DNA of 64,000 bases from NCBI RefSeq assembly GCF_022354465.1, contig NZ_CP092361.1, forward strand, positions 744,001 through 808,000, in the 5' to 3' direction. Numbering within the stretch: the first letter of the stretch is position 1; each line of letters opens with the position of its first letter. The notes below the pieces were generated by a model, which saw only the letters and a program-made list of their open reading frames with translations, was not told the origin of the DNA and searched no databases. Positions 27,011-36,432 of this stretch are shown here, piece after piece. A program made the translations under genes and the position numbers. This DNA is from Wielerella bovis (lineage in GTDB: Bacteria > Pseudomonadota > Gammaproteobacteria > Burkholderiales > Neisseriaceae).

Positions 27011-27666
27011 AATTGGGAAATGCTTTCGTGTAGTTGAATAAGGAGTTTCAGGCTGCATTAGCATGACTTTGGTTAAAAATAGGCAGCCTGAAAGAAAAAA
27101 TTTGAAATGGTAAGGATAGCCTTATCTGTTTTATTTGTCTATATTTTAGGAGCTAATGATAATTTGGGTATGATTGAATTTTGCGCTAAATTCGCTTTAT
27201 TTCTCTTTATTATTTGACGATTTTGCCTGAAAAAACACTATCACTGTACTTTTAGAACTTGTGTTCGTAAGATTGATAGCTTGATTTTATTGTCAATTCA
27301 TGCGAATACAAGGCGGCTTCCCACGCCAATATTGAACATATTGGCGTGGGAAGCCAACGCAGTAGTCGTATGAAGTGGCGATAAAAGCAAGCTATTAAGA
27401 TTATGAACACAGGTTCTTAATTCAATCCCTATCTTTTCAGGCTGCCTAATATTCATCCACAACATTTCTTAACAAAAATACTTTATGCTGTAAAATAAAC
27501 ATTTTGCGGTATTTTTATCTGATAAAGTATATAAACAATCAAAAGGCAGCCTGAAAATATCATAGTACAAGATTTTTATACTGATACAAGCATTTTCAAA
27601 ATTGCCCGAGATTCCTTTATACTACACGATATATCAATCTTCTTCTGCAACTGATTAGGAAAAATC
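27011..27666. other. Divergent intergenic region metK/tyrB
   Basis: No gene is visible. The region holds DUS copies near 27082, 27435 and 27544, and a 169-bp imperfect palindrome (27252-27420). The remainder is AT-rich and should contain promoters for metK and tyrB. Confidence 0.7.
27252..27420. repeat. 169-bp imperfect palindrome with a perfect 41-base hairpin core
   Basis: The left arm begins TTAGAACTTGTGTTCGTAAG and the right arm ends GAACACAGGTTCTTAA. The arms pair over about 80 bases with mismatches. The centre (27315-27355) is a perfect 18-bp stem, GGCTTCCCACGCCAATAT, with a 5-base loop. The end sequence recurs at 41968. It looks like a non-autonomous mobile element. Confidence 0.75.
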
Positions 27667-28857
27667 ATGTATCAACACGTTGAAGCCTATGCTGGCGACC
27701 CGATTTTGAGTTTGGTGGAAACTTTTAAACAAGACCCACGCCCCAATAAAATTAATTTGTCTATTGGGATTTATTTTGACAATGAAGGCAAAATGCCATT
27801 GCCCGAAAGCGTTCGCGTTGCAAGTGAAAGATTGGGCATTAAAACGCAAGCGTATTTGCCGATGGAAGGACATGCAGGTTTTCGTGAGCAGCTTGGTCAA
27901 TTAATGTTGGGTGCGGATAATCCTGCATTACAAGCCAAGCGCGTTGCTGTTGTCCAAACTTTGGGTGGTTCAGGCGCATTGCGTTTGGGTGCAGATTTTA
28001 TTCATCGCTGGTTTCCCAATGCCAAATTGCATGTCAGCGACCCGACTTGGGATAATCATCGTGGCATTTTCATGGGCGCAGGTTTTACGGTTGAAACGTA
28101 TCCTTATTATGATGCGGCAACCATTGGTGTGAAATTTGATGAAATGTGTGCTTATTTGCAAGGGCTGCCTGAAAACGATGTTGTTTTGCTGCATCCGTGT
28201 TGCCACAATCCAACTGGTGTAGATTTATCAGTAGAACAATGGGATACGGTGTTGAAAATTGTTGCAGAACGCAAATTGATTCCATTTATGGATATTGCAT
28301 ACATGGGCTTTGGCGATACTTTTGATAGTGATGCGTATGCTATTCGCCGTGCGGTTGATTTAAATTTACCTGTATTTGCTAGCTGTTCATTTTCCAAAAA
28401 TATGTCTTTATATGGACAACGTACAGGCGGTTTATTGGTACTTGCGGCAACGGCTGATGAAGCAGAACTGATTTTGGGACAAATGAAATTAACCGTGCGC
28501 CGTATGTATTCTAGTCCACCAGCGCAGGGTGGCTTAACAGCATACAATGTATTATCCGATGCAGATTTGTCGGCGCAATGGCAAAATGAAGTGTATGAAA
28601 TGCGCGACCGTATTCGTGCTATGCGACAAAAATTATATGATGTATTGAGTGCAAGGCAGCCTGAAAAGGATTACAGTTATTTTATCAGACAACGTGGTAT
28701 GTTCAGTTACACGGGGTTGAGCGTGGCACAAGTGCATCGTTTGCGTGATGAATTTGCGATTTATGTGCTGGACACAGGTCGCTTGTGTATCGCAGGATTG
28801 AACGACAGCAATATTGATACCGTAGCCAATGCGCTGGCAACTGTATTTGCAGAATAA
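27667..28857 (+). CDS. tyrB: Aromatic-amino-acid aminotransferase (TyrB type, class I)
   Basis: A PLP-dependent transaminase of 396 residues acting on aromatic and dicarboxylic amino acids. It has the AspC/TyrB N terminus (DPILSLVETFKQDPRPNKINLS), the substrate block LLHPCCHNPTGVDLS near residue 178, the PLP lysine in SFSKNMSLYGQRTGG near 246, and the C-terminal RLCIAGLN with the carboxylate-binding Arg. TyrB versus AspC cannot be separated firmly by eye; the annotation in Neisseriaceae is usually TyrB. A TTAGGAAAAATC ribosome region precedes ATG 27667. A DUS is read in frame as RQPEK. Confidence 0.88.
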   Translation: MYQHVEAYAGDPILSLVETFKQDPRPNKINLSIGIYFDNEGKMPLPESVRVASERLGIKTQAYLPMEGHAGFREQLGQLMLGADNPALQAKRVAVVQTLGGSGALRLGADFIHRWFPNAKLHVSDPTWDNHRGIFMGAGFTVETYPYYDAATIGVKFDEMCAYLQGLPENDVVLLHPCCHNPTGVDLSVEQWDTVLKIVAERKLIPFMDIAYMGFGDTFDSDAYAIRRAVDLNLPVFASCSFSKNMSLYGQRTGGLLVLAATADEAELILGQMKLTVRRMYSSPPAQGGLTAYNVLSDADLSAQWQNEVYEMRDRIRAMRQKLYDVLSARQPEKDYSYFIRQRGMFSYTGLSVAQVHRLRDEFAIYVLDTGRLCIAGLNDSNIDTVANALATVFAE

Positions 28858-28914
28858 AAATCTGTATTGAGTTGATAAGTGTTTCAAATGATTAAACAAT
28901 ATGGATTTTAAAAT

Positions 28915-28961
28915 AAGGCAGCCTGAAAACAAATTATCTATCTTTTCAGGCTGCCTTTTTT
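28915..28961. terminator. DUS-pair terminator after tyrB
   Basis: AAGGCAGCCTGAAAA and TTTTCAGGCTGCCTTTTT flank about 15 bases, with a T run, between tyrB and nhaC. Confidence 0.8.
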
Positions 28962-28979
28962 CAAAACAAAGGAAAAATC

Positions 28980-30362
28980 ATGATTTCTAAACAATCACTT
29001 TTAAATTTATCCTTGCAAGAAGCGGTAATCACAACTTTGTTGATGATTGTTGCGATGGGTTACACCATCATTGCACTAGGGTGGATGCCGCATTTATCTA
29101 TTTTGCTCGCGTTAATCGCATTATTATTGTATGGCTTGGTGCGTGGTGCAAAATGGGAAGAAATGTCCAAACGCATGGCAGCGTCGGTAGAGCAGGGCAT
29201 GGGTGCGGTGTATTTATTCTTCTTTATTGGCTTACTGGTTTCCGCCTTGATGATGAGTGGCGCGATTCCCACGTTGATGTATTACGGTTTTGGTCTGATT
29301 TCCCCTGAATATTTTTATTTATCTGCATTTTTATTGTGCGCCATCATCGGTATCTCCATTGGCAGCAGTTTGACCACTTGTGCGACTGTCGGTGTCGCCT
29401 TTATGGGCATGGGCGAAGCGTTTCAGGCTGCCCCTGCCATTACCGCAGGTGCTGTGGTTTCTGGCGCATTTTTTGGCGATAAAATGTCGCCATTGTCTGA
29501 TACTACGGGTATCGCCGCCACCATCGTAGGCATAGATTTATTTGAACACATCAAAAACATGGCATACACCACCATTCCTGCATTATTGCTGACCGCAGGG
29601 TTATTGTTATGGGTAGTACCCGATGTGGGTTCAGGCAGCCTGAACAGCGTGGTTGCCTTGCAAAATCAATTACAAGAAAGCGGTTTGGTACACGGTTATG
29701 CATTGTTGCCATTTATTTTATTAGTTGTATTAGCTGTGTGCAGAATCAAATCTATTTTGGCAATGCTGGCAACGATAGCTTTATCTATTGGTATTACCTT
29801 TATGCACAGCGCCCCCGATTTGGGACAACTGGGCGGTTGGTTTTTTGGTGGTTATAAATCCGAACACTTGGGCGAAGGAGTGGCACGCCTTATCCAGCGC
29901 GGCGGTTTAGAAAGTATGTTTTTCACGCAAACCGTAGTGATTTTGGCATTGAGTTTAGGTGGATTATTGTTTGCCTTGGGCATTATTCCGGCATTATTAG
30001 ACGCAATGCGCCGTTTTCTCATTACCGCAGGTCGCGCCACATTTTCCGTTGCCATGACATCATTGGGTGTGAACTTACTGATTGGCGAACAATATTTATC
30101 TATTTTATTGTCTGGCGAAACCTTCAAACCTGTGTATGACAAACTCGGTTTGCATCACCGTAATTTATCACGCACTTTGGAAGATGCAGGCACTGTCATC
30201 AATCCACTCGTACCATGGAGCGTGTGTGGCGTATTTATCGCCAAAGTATTGGGTGTTGGTGTGATGGATTACATGCCATACGCATTTTTCTGCTGGTTGT
30301 GTTTATTGCTGACACTAGTGTTTGGTTTCACGGGATTGACGATTAGCAAAGTGAAAAATTAA
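28980..30362 (+). CDS. nhaC: Na+/H+ antiporter NhaC family
   Basis: A 460-residue polytopic inner-membrane protein of the NhaC type, exchanging sodium for protons and helping pH and salt homeostasis. About 11-12 hydrophobic segments are visible. The family block GAVVSGAFFGDKMSPLSDTTGIAA lies at about residues 157-180, and the ISIGSSLTTCATVGVAFMGMG segment precedes it. The C-terminal NPLVPWSVCGVFIA is also typical. An AAAGGAAAAATC ribosome site precedes ATG 28980. It stands alone between two DUS-pair terminators. Related malate/lactate antiporters cannot be excluded. Confidence 0.9.
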   Translation: MISKQSLLNLSLQEAVITTLLMIVAMGYTIIALGWMPHLSILLALIALLLYGLVRGAKWEEMSKRMAASVEQGMGAVYLFFFIGLLVSALMMSGAIPTLMYYGFGLISPEYFYLSAFLLCAIIGISIGSSLTTCATVGVAFMGMGEAFQAAPAITAGAVVSGAFFGDKMSPLSDTTGIAATIVGIDLFEHIKNMAYTTIPALLLTAGLLLWVVPDVGSGSLNSVVALQNQLQESGLVHGYALLPFILLVVLAVCRIKSILAMLATIALSIGITFMHSAPDLGQLGGWFFGGYKSEHLGEGVARLIQRGGLESMFFTQTVVILALSLGGLLFALGIIPALLDAMRRFLITAGRATFSVAMTSLGVNLLIGEQYLSILLSGETFKPVYDKLGLHHRNLSRTLEDAGTVINPLVPWSVCGVFIAKVLGVGVMDYMPYAFFCWLCLLLTLVFGFTGLTISKVKN

Positions 30363-30375
30363 TTGTCATTAATTT

Positions 30376-30409
30376 AAAGGCAGCCTGAAAAGTTTTCAGG
30401 CTGCCTTTA
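30376..30409. terminator. DUS-pair terminator after nhaC
   Basis: AAAGGCAGCCTGAAAA and TTTTCAGGCTGCCTTT with almost no loop, 14 bp past the nhaC stop. Confidence 0.85.
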
Positions 30410-30880
30410 TACTCATATACAGCAGGCGTTTCCGTTAAACAACTATAAAAAATTATATATAGTCGCAGAATTGCAAAAGTACTACATGTACTACTTTTAT
30501 TTCAAATGGTTATGAATAAACTACACATCACTACAATTATTTTTCCTATTCATAAATAAGCAATGAAAAGATAAAAATAGCGTAATCATTAAAAAAATCT
30601 ACTAAAAAATAGAAATTTAAACTTTGATAAAATTTATTTTCAGGCTGCATTTTCCCGTGTTTTATAAAAAATTAACAGATAAAAATAAAAACAAACTTGC
30701 CAATTTCATCAAACTACATTATAAATTACACTTATTTCAGGCATAGGCAGCCTGAAACATGATTTAGCGTATGACATTTCATCGTCCACTCGCTAAAATA
30801 TCAATAAGCAACATTAAATTTGCTTAACATTCTTAATATCAATCTCAACTCTCAACCCAATCTAAATAGGACACCAAAAA
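30410..30880. other. AT-rich intergenic region upstream of ppsA
   Basis: About 470 bp with no coding signal. It contains a partial DUS near 30648 and a full one near 30746, and should hold the ppsA promoter. I found no clear operator, and the divergent regulatory gene ppsR is not present here. Confidence 0.65.
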
Positions 30881-33283
30881 ATGGCTGAAAACTATGTAAT
30901 CTGGTTTGAAAATCTGCGCATGACTGACGTTGAACGCGTAGGCGGCAAAAACGCATCTTTGGGCGAAATGATTTCACAACTGACAAACAAAGGTGTGCGC
31001 GTACCAGGTGGTTTTGCTACCACTGCCGAAGCATATCGTGCATTTTTGGCGCACAATGGCTTGCATGAGCGAATTTCTGCGGCATTGGCTGATTTGAATG
31101 TGGACGATGTAACCGAATTAACGCGTGTGGGTGCACAAATTCGTCAATGGATTTTGGAAACGCCATTCCCTGAACAACTCAATAATGAGATTGAAGCTGC
31201 TTGGAATAAATTGGTAGCGGATGCTGGCACGGATAATATTTCGGTGGCGGTACGTTCTTCGGCAACGGCTGAAGATTTGCCCGATGCTTCTTTTGCAGGT
31301 CAGCAAGAAACTTTCTTGAATATCAGTGGCTTGGAGAATGTGAAAGAAGCCATGCATCATGTATTTGCTTCTTTGTATAACGACCGTGCGATTTCGTATC
31401 GTGTCCACAAAGGTTTTGAGCATGATGTGGTTGCTTTATCGGCTGGTGTGCAGCGCATGGTGCGTTCGGATAGTGGCGCATCGGGTGTGATGTTCTCGAT
31501 TGATACCGAAAGTGGTTTTGAAGATGTGGTGTTCATCACTTCATCTTATGGTTTGGGCGAAACGGTGGTACAAGGCGCGGTTAATCCCGATGAATTTTAT
31601 GTACATAAACCTACGCTGAAAAAAGACAAACCTGCCATTTTGCGCAAAACCATGGGTTCTAAACTCATCAAAATGGTGTTTACCGACAGCGTTCAGGCTG
31701 GCAAATCGGTACAAACGGTTGATGTGCCTGTTGAAGAGCGCAAACTATTTTCTATCAACAATGAAGAAATCACCGAATTGGCAAAATATGCCATGATTAT
31801 TGAAGAACATTACGGTCGCCCAATGGATATTGAATGGGGTCGTGATGGAGTTGATGGCAAATTGTACATTTTGCAAGCGCGTCCTGAAACCGTGAAATCG
31901 CAAGAAAAAGCGGCTGGTAATGTGTTGCGCCGTTATTCTATTAAAGGCGAGCGCAAAGTATTGACACAAGGTCGTGCGATTGGTCAAAAAGCAGGCAAAG
32001 GCGTGGTACGCATTATTCAAGATGCTTCAGAAATGCACTTGGTGCAAGCAGGCGATATTTTGGTTACCGATATGACTGACCCTGATTGGGAACCTGTAAT
32101 GAAACGTGCGGCGGCGATTGTAACCAATCGTGGTGGTCGCACTTGCCACGCAGCAATTATTGCGCGTGAATTGGGCATTCCTGCGGTTGTGGGTTGCGGC
32201 GATGCGACTGATAAACTGCAATCTGGTGCAGAGGTTACTGTATCTTGCGCGGAAGGCGATACAGGTTTCATTTACGAAGGTTTGTTGGATGTGAATGTAA
32301 CTGAAGTTTCACTTGACCACATGCCAAAATCGCCAGCTAAAATCATGATGAACGTGGGTAATCCAGAAATGGCATTCACGTTTACCAATTTGCCAAGTGA
32401 AGGCATTGGTTTGGCACGCATGGAATTTATCATCAACCGTCAAATTGGTATCCACCCATACGCTTTGTTGAAATTTGATGAACAAGAACCTGAATTGAAA
32501 GCAGAAATCAAAGAACGCATTGCAGGTTATGCATCGCCAGTTGATTTTTATGTAGATAAAATTGCCGAAGGCGTGGCAACTTTGGCGGCTTCTGCTTATC
32601 CGAAAAAAGTTATCGTGCGTATGTCCGATTTCAAATCCAATGAATATGCAGGTTTATTGGGTGGCGATAAATACGAACCACACGAAGAAAACCCAATGTT
32701 GGGCTTCCGTGGCGCAGCACGTTATATTTCGGAAGATTTCAAACCAGCATTTGCGTTGGAATGTCGCGCATTGAAATATGTGCGTGATGAAATGGGTTTG
32801 ACCAATGTGGAAATCATGATTCCATTTGTTCGCACGCTTGCCGAAGCAGAAGAAGTAATTAAAGTATTGAAAGAAAATGGTTTGGAACGTGGCAAAAACG
32901 GCTTACGCTTGATTATGATGTGCGAAGTGCCAAGTAATGCCTTGTTAGCCGAGCAATTCTTGAAATATTTTGACGGTTTCTCCATCGGCTCTAACGACAT
33001 GACTCAACTGACTTTAGGCGTTGACCGTGATAGTGGTGGACCTATCGCCAGCACATTTGATGAGCGCAATGCTGCGGTTAAAGTTATGTTGCATTTGGCA
33101 ATTTCCACTTGTCGCCGTTTGAACAAATACATCGGTATTTGCGGGCAAGGTCCATCTGACCACAAAGATTTTGCCAAATGGTTGGTGGAAGAAGGCATTG
33201 AAACCTTGTCGCTCAATCCAGATACCGTTGTGGAAACTTGGTTGTATTTGGCAGAGGAATTAGGTGAAAAATCAGAAGCCTAA
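30881..33283 (+). CDS. ppsA: Phosphoenolpyruvate synthase
   Basis: PpsA converts pyruvate and ATP to PEP, AMP and phosphate, the entry to gluconeogenesis from lactate or pyruvate. The 800-residue enzyme has the N-terminal ATP-grasp domain ([10 protein letters not shown], then [19 protein letters not shown]), the swivelling phosphohistidine domain with [17 protein letters not shown] (catalytic His near residue 424), and the C-terminal PEP/pyruvate barrel ending in [18 protein letters not shown] and [12 protein letters not shown]. An AGGAC ribosome site precedes the ATG. It fits metabolically with the lactate genes earlier in the window. Confidence 0.97.
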   Translation: MAENYVIWFENLRMTDVERVGGKNASLGEMISQLTNKGVRVPGGFATTAEAYRAFLAHNGLHERISAALADLNVDDVTELTRVGAQIRQWILETPFPEQLNNEIEAAWNKLVADAGTDNISVAVRSSATAEDLPDASFAGQQETFLNISGLENVKEAMHHVFASLYNDRAISYRVHKGFEHDVVALSAGVQRMVRSDSGASGVMFSIDTESGFEDVVFITSSYGLGETVVQGAVNPDEFYVHKPTLKKDKPAILRKTMGSKLIKMVFTDSVQAGKSVQTVDVPVEERKLFSINNEEITELAKYAMIIEEHYGRPMDIEWGRDGVDGKLYILQARPETVKSQEKAAGNVLRRYSIKGERKVLTQGRAIGQKAGKGVVRIIQDASEMHLVQAGDILVTDMTDPDWEPVMKRAAAIVTNRGGRTCHAAIIARELGIPAVVGCGDATDKLQSGAEVTVSCAEGDTGFIYEGLLDVNVTEVSLDHMPKSPAKIMMNVGNPEMAFTFTNLPSEGIGLARMEFIINRQIGIHPYALLKFDEQEPELKAEIKERIAGYASPVDFYVDKIAEGVATLAASAYPKKVIVRMSDFKSNEYAGLLGGDKYEPHEENPMLGFRGAARYISEDFKPAFALECRALKYVRDEMGLTNVEIMIPFVRTLAEAEEVIKVLKENGLERGKNGLRLIMMCEVPSNALLAEQFLKYFDGFSIGSNDMTQLTLGVDRDSGGPIASTFDERNAAVKVMLHLAISTCRRLNKYIGICGQGPSDHKDFAKWLVEEGIETLSLNPDTVVETWLYLAEELGEKSEA

Positions 33284-33303
33284 TGCAGCCTAAAATCTAA
33301 AAT

Positions 33304-33339
33304 AGGCAGCCTGAAAAAGTATATTTTCAGGCTGCCTTT
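33304..33339. terminator. DUS-pair terminator after ppsA
   Basis: AGGCAGCCTGAAAAA and TTTTCAGGCTGCCTTT form an inverted pair 20 bp after the ppsA stop. Confidence 0.8.
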
Positions 33340-33410
33340 GAATATTTACGCAACTCAAATCAAAATTCCACTATAATCTTATTTTCTATTTCACACCAAA
33401 TGGTTAAGCT

Positions 33411-33800
33411 ATGTTGCAATATCTTTATTATTTAGTTTATATGTTCACAGGTATGTTGATGACCATTTTGTTTGCCATCGCTTATGTTCGCATCACGCCT
33501 GCGAGAGAATTGTATTTAATTCAACAAGGTAATCTTGCTTGCGCTTTATCATTGGGTGGAGCAATCATTGGTTTTTGTATCGCATTGGTTTCTGCGATGA
33601 CCCATAGTTTTAGCCTACTCAATTTCGTATTATGGGGATTGGGTGCATCGGTGGTACAAATTGGTGTCTATTTCGCTGCTAGTAAAATTATTCATAATGT
33701 AGCCAATGAGTTAGAAAACAATAATGTTGCTGTTGGTGCATTTTGCTGTGCTTTATCCATAGCGATTGGTTTGCTTAATGCCGCATGTTTAGTGAGCTGA
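33411..33800 (+). CDS. DUF350 family inner-membrane protein
   Basis: A 129-residue protein with four predicted membrane segments (about residues 5-25, 46-66, 73-92, 108-128) and the DUF350/UPF0719 (YjfL-like) pattern, including LALGGAIIGF-type LSLGGAIIGFCIALVSA and the VGAFCCALSIAIGLLNAA end. Function is not established. In several bacteria DUF350 genes sit beside SPFH, PspA-like or polyamine-related genes in envelope-stress clusters, and an SPFH gene follows here after 130 bp. A DUS-pair terminator separates the two, so they may not share a transcript. Confidence 0.8.
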   Translation: MLQYLYYLVYMFTGMLMTILFAIAYVRITPARELYLIQQGNLACALSLGGAIIGFCIALVSAMTHSFSLLNFVLWGLGASVVQIGVYFAASKIIHNVANELENNNVAVGAFCCALSIAIGLLNAACLVS

Positions 33801-33810
33801 AATAAAATGC

Positions 33811-33848
33811 TTTTCAGGCTGCCTTTTATATTGACGGCAGCCTGAAAA
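33811..33848. terminator. DUS-pair terminator after the DUF350 gene
   Basis: TTTTCAGGCTGCCTTTTA and GGCAGCCTGAAAA enclose a short loop 10 bp past the stop. Confidence 0.7.
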
Positions 33849-33933
33849 CAAGAGTTTATCTTTGTGAAATATAATCTTCTTTACTTCTTTACAAAGATGA
33901 ACTTTGACTGAAAAATTAAAATATAAGGAAAAC

Positions 33934-34959
33934 ATGATGTTTGATTTTATCCGCAAGCAATTTATTGATGTCATCCAATGGGAAAATCCCAGCGAAGAAA
34001 CGTTGGTGTGGCGTTTCCCTGTTGCCGACCAAGAAATTCAAAATGGCGCGAGTCTAACCGTGCGCGAAAGCCAAATGGCGATGTTTGTCAATGAAGGCGT
34101 AACCGCAGATGTGTTTGCCGCAGGGCGTTATACCTTGAACACGCAAACCTTGCCGATTTTGACTAACTTGAAAAACTGGGATAAATTTTTTGAATCTCCA
34201 TTTAAATCAGATGTTTATTTTTTCAATACACGCCAACAAATCGGCAGACGTTGGGGCACGGCACAACCTGTAACTGTGCGTGATACCGATTTTGGCATTG
34301 TGCAACTGCGTTCATTCGGTATGTATTCGTATCGCATTGCAGACCCAGCTTTGTTTTTTAAAGAAATTTCGGGTGTGGTAGAAACGTATTCAGGTGAACA
34401 GTTAGAATCACAACTGAAAAATATTTCAGTCACCCAACTGGCAACAGCGTTTGGCACATCGGGCATTCCATTTTTGGATATGGCGGCGAACCAAGTTTTA
34501 TTGTCGCAAAAAATGACCGAATTACTGAAACCTGAATTTGCCAAATTGGGTTTGGCATTGGAAAATTTCACGGTGGAAAGCGTAACGCTGCCTGAAAACG
34601 TACAAAAAGCCTTAGATAGTCGCATGAGTATGGGCGTGATTGGCGATTTGAACCAATACACCAAATATCAAACGGCACAAGCGATTCCGATGGCGGCACA
34701 AAACGAAGGTGGTTTGGCTGGCATTGGCGCAGGTTTGGGCGTGGGTGCAGGCATTGGACAAGCGATGGCTGGCGCAATGGCAAGCATGATGCAGCCGCAA
34801 ACTGCGCCACAAGAACCATCTGCAACAACGGTGGCTCCTGCTGCGGAAGACCCACAAGCGAAATTAACTAAATTAAAAAATTTATTAGATAATAGATTGA
34901 TTTCACAAGAAGATTTTGATGCAGCAAAAGCGGAAGTATTAAAACAATTGATTGGCTAA
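33934..34959 (+). CDS. SPFH-domain protein (YdjI-like, virion-core-protein family)
   Basis: A 341-residue protein with an N-terminal segment (FDFIRKQFIDVIQWENPSEETLVWRFP), an SPFH/Band 7 domain to about residue 230 (TVRESQMAMFVNEG, FAAGRYTLNTQTLPILTNL), a Gly/Ala-rich stretch, and a C-terminal SHOCT-like helical hairpin (KLKNLLDNRLISQEDFDAAKAEVL). Bacillus YdjI, of this family, works with PspA in membrane-stress response; that role here is inferred. I chose ATG 33934, preceded by AAGGAAAAC; the in-frame codons further upstream lack a ribosome site. Confidence 0.82.
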   Translation: MMFDFIRKQFIDVIQWENPSEETLVWRFPVADQEIQNGASLTVRESQMAMFVNEGVTADVFAAGRYTLNTQTLPILTNLKNWDKFFESPFKSDVYFFNTRQQIGRRWGTAQPVTVRDTDFGIVQLRSFGMYSYRIADPALFFKEISGVVETYSGEQLESQLKNISVTQLATAFGTSGIPFLDMAANQVLLSQKMTELLKPEFAKLGLALENFTVESVTLPENVQKALDSRMSMGVIGDLNQYTKYQTAQAIPMAAQNEGGLAGIGAGLGVGAGIGQAMAGAMASMMQPQTAPQEPSATTVAPAAEDPQAKLTKLKNLLDNRLISQEDFDAAKAEVLKQLIG

Positions 34960-34977
34960 TTATTGTATCCAATCAAT

Positions 34978-35019
34978 AGGCAGCCTGAAAATAGGAAATG
35001 ACTATTTTCAGGCTGCCTT
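34978..35019. terminator. Bidirectional DUS-pair terminator
   Basis: AGGCAGCCTGAAAATAG and CTATTTTCAGGCTGCCT pair over 17 bases between the convergent SPFH and xerD genes. Confidence 0.85.
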
Positions 35020-35023
35020 ATAT

Positions 35024-35908
35024 TTATGAACGTGGATGATATTGATTGACCACATTTTTTAAGCGTTCATTTGCCACATGCGTGTAAATTTGCGTGGTAG
35101 AAATATCCGCGTGTCCCAATAATAGCTGCACCACGCGCAAGTCCGCGCCGTGATTGACCAAATGTGTGGCAAAAGCATGACGCAAACTGTGTGGCGAAAC
35201 ATGGCTGCCCATGCCTACTTGTTCAGCGTATTTTTTGACCGCTATCCATGCCAACTGGCGGCTAATTTTGACTTTTTTTTGCGAGACAAATACCGCATCG
35301 CATTTTTGTCCCTTTAACAAAGAAGGTCGTGCTTGTTGCAGGTATTTTTCCAGCCAAAAAATTGCTTCTTCGCCCAATGGCACAATGCGCTGTTTGTCGC
35401 CCTTGCCGATAATATTGACCAAGCCACTGTTTAAATTGATTTCATCTAGTCGTAAATTAACCGCCTCACTCACGCGCAAACCCGTTGCATACATCAATTC
35501 CAACAAGGCTTTATCACGCAAACCATGTGGTGTGGTAACATCTGGCGCGGCAAGCAGAGCATCAATATGATGTTCAGTAATAATGGGCGGCAACAATCGT
35601 TCGGCTTTGCTTGCTTGCAAATCATGACAGGGATTGTCCGTGCGCTGCTCGGTTTCTTCTAACCAGCCATATAATCGTTTACAGGCGGATAAGGCGCGCG
35701 CTTGTGAACGCGGTTTTTCGTCAGCAATATAAATGGCGGCAGCGAGAGCCACGCTATCAGCAGAGAAAAAAGTGTGCTGATGGGTTTGCAAACGTGCGGC
35801 AATTTTGAGCAAATCTCGGCGATAAGCGGCAAGGGTATTGTGCGATAGGCGTTCTTGCAACCACAAATGGTCAAGTAAGCGGTCAATGTATTCAAGTTGG
35901 GAAGACAT
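35024..35908 (-). CDS. xerD: Site-specific tyrosine recombinase XerD
   Basis: XerD acts with XerC at the dif site to resolve chromosome dimers. The 294-residue protein has the N-terminal SAM-like domain (LSHNTLAAYRRDLLKIAARL) and the catalytic domain with Arg in ATGLRVSEAVNL, Lys in GKGDKQRIVPLG, HSLRHAFATHL (His-x-x-Arg), LLGHADISTTQIYTH (His and nucleophilic Tyr). All catalytic residues are present. I started at ATG 35908 (MSSQLEYIDRLL), the conserved N terminus; an open frame upstream to 35980 runs through a DUS. XerD rather than XerC is favoured by overall similarity. Confidence 0.92.
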   Translation of the reverse strand: MSSQLEYIDRLLDHLWLQERLSHNTLAAYRRDLLKIAARLQTHQHTFFSADSVALAAAIYIADEKPRSQARALSACKRLYGWLEETEQRTDNPCHDLQASKAERLLPPIITEHHIDALLAAPDVTTPHGLRDKALLELMYATGLRVSEAVNLRLDEINLNSGLVNIIGKGDKQRIVPLGEEAIFWLEKYLQQARPSLLKGQKCDAVFVSQKKVKISRQLAWIAVKKYAEQVGMGSHVSPHSLRHAFATHLVNHGADLRVVQLLLGHADISTTQIYTHVANERLKNVVNQYHPRS

Positions 35909-35916
35909 GGTTTTCA

Positions 35917-35971
35917 GGCTGCCTATTAATATTGTAAACAATATATGATTCAAAAAAAGGCAGCCTGAAAA
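35917..35971. repeat. Widely spaced inverted DUS pair between DUF3817 gene and xerD
   Basis: TTTTCAGGCTGCCT and AGGCAGCCTGAAAA are separated by about 27 bases. It may terminate the DUF3817 transcript. Confidence 0.5.
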
Positions 35972-36012
35972 ATACATCAAACAGCCTTTTATAGCATCTA
36001 TGTTTTATCTGA

Positions 36013-36294
36013 TTAATTTTGCTCCAATTGTCTGATTTTCCAATCAAACACAAATGTCCCAAATGGCAAAACCGCAGCAAATAAGCCAACCAAAAACCAC
36101 ATAATTGACCAATTTTTCCGATGACAGGTCATCAGTAAAACGACCACAAACGCTAAAAATAACACGCCATGTGCCATACCCACATAAGGCACCAATGCGC
36201 CATTGTTGAACATATATTTCATCGGCATTGCCACACAAGTTAGCAGTAAAAACGACACACCTTCGGCAAATCCAACCATTCTCAATATTTTCAT
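36013..36294 (-). CDS. DUF3817 domain-containing membrane protein
   Basis: A 93-residue protein with three hydrophobic segments and the DUF3817 pattern: MVGFAEGVSFLLLTCVAMP at the N terminus, then VGMAHGVLFLAFV and LLPFGTFVFDWKI-type VLPFGTFVFDWKI at the C terminus. Similar domains are fused to MFS permeases in some bacteria. No function is known. AAGGACA lies about 11 bases before ATG 36294. It is a single gene between xerD and the roadblock gene, all on the same strand. Confidence 0.85.
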   Translation of the reverse strand: MKILRMVGFAEGVSFLLLTCVAMPMKYMFNNGALVPYVGMAHGVLFLAFVVVLLMTCHRKNWSIMWFLVGLFAAVLPFGTFVFDWKIRQLEQN

Positions 36295-36376
36295 ATTTTT
36301 TATTTGTCCTTAAAAAACCGTGCATTATAACTAAATATAATGATAACGCAAGATTATTAAGGCAGCCTGAAAACAA

Positions 36377-36412
36377 TAAAAAAGCTCAAACAATATTTTG
36401 TTTGAGCTTTTT
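36377..36412. terminator. Intrinsic terminator after the roadblock/LC7 gene
   Basis: AAAAAGCTCAAACAA and TTGTTTGAGCTTTTT form a perfect stem with a short loop and T run, about 20 bp past the stop. It is not made of DUS and is therefore a dedicated terminator. Confidence 0.9.
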
Positions 36413-36432
36413 GTGTTGTTGAGCGTTATAAA

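Noticed and set aside
27011..27666. SAM riboswitch upstream of metK
   Set aside because: I could not find the conserved junction or pseudoknot elements of known SAM riboswitches; only repeats and AT-rich DNA are visible.
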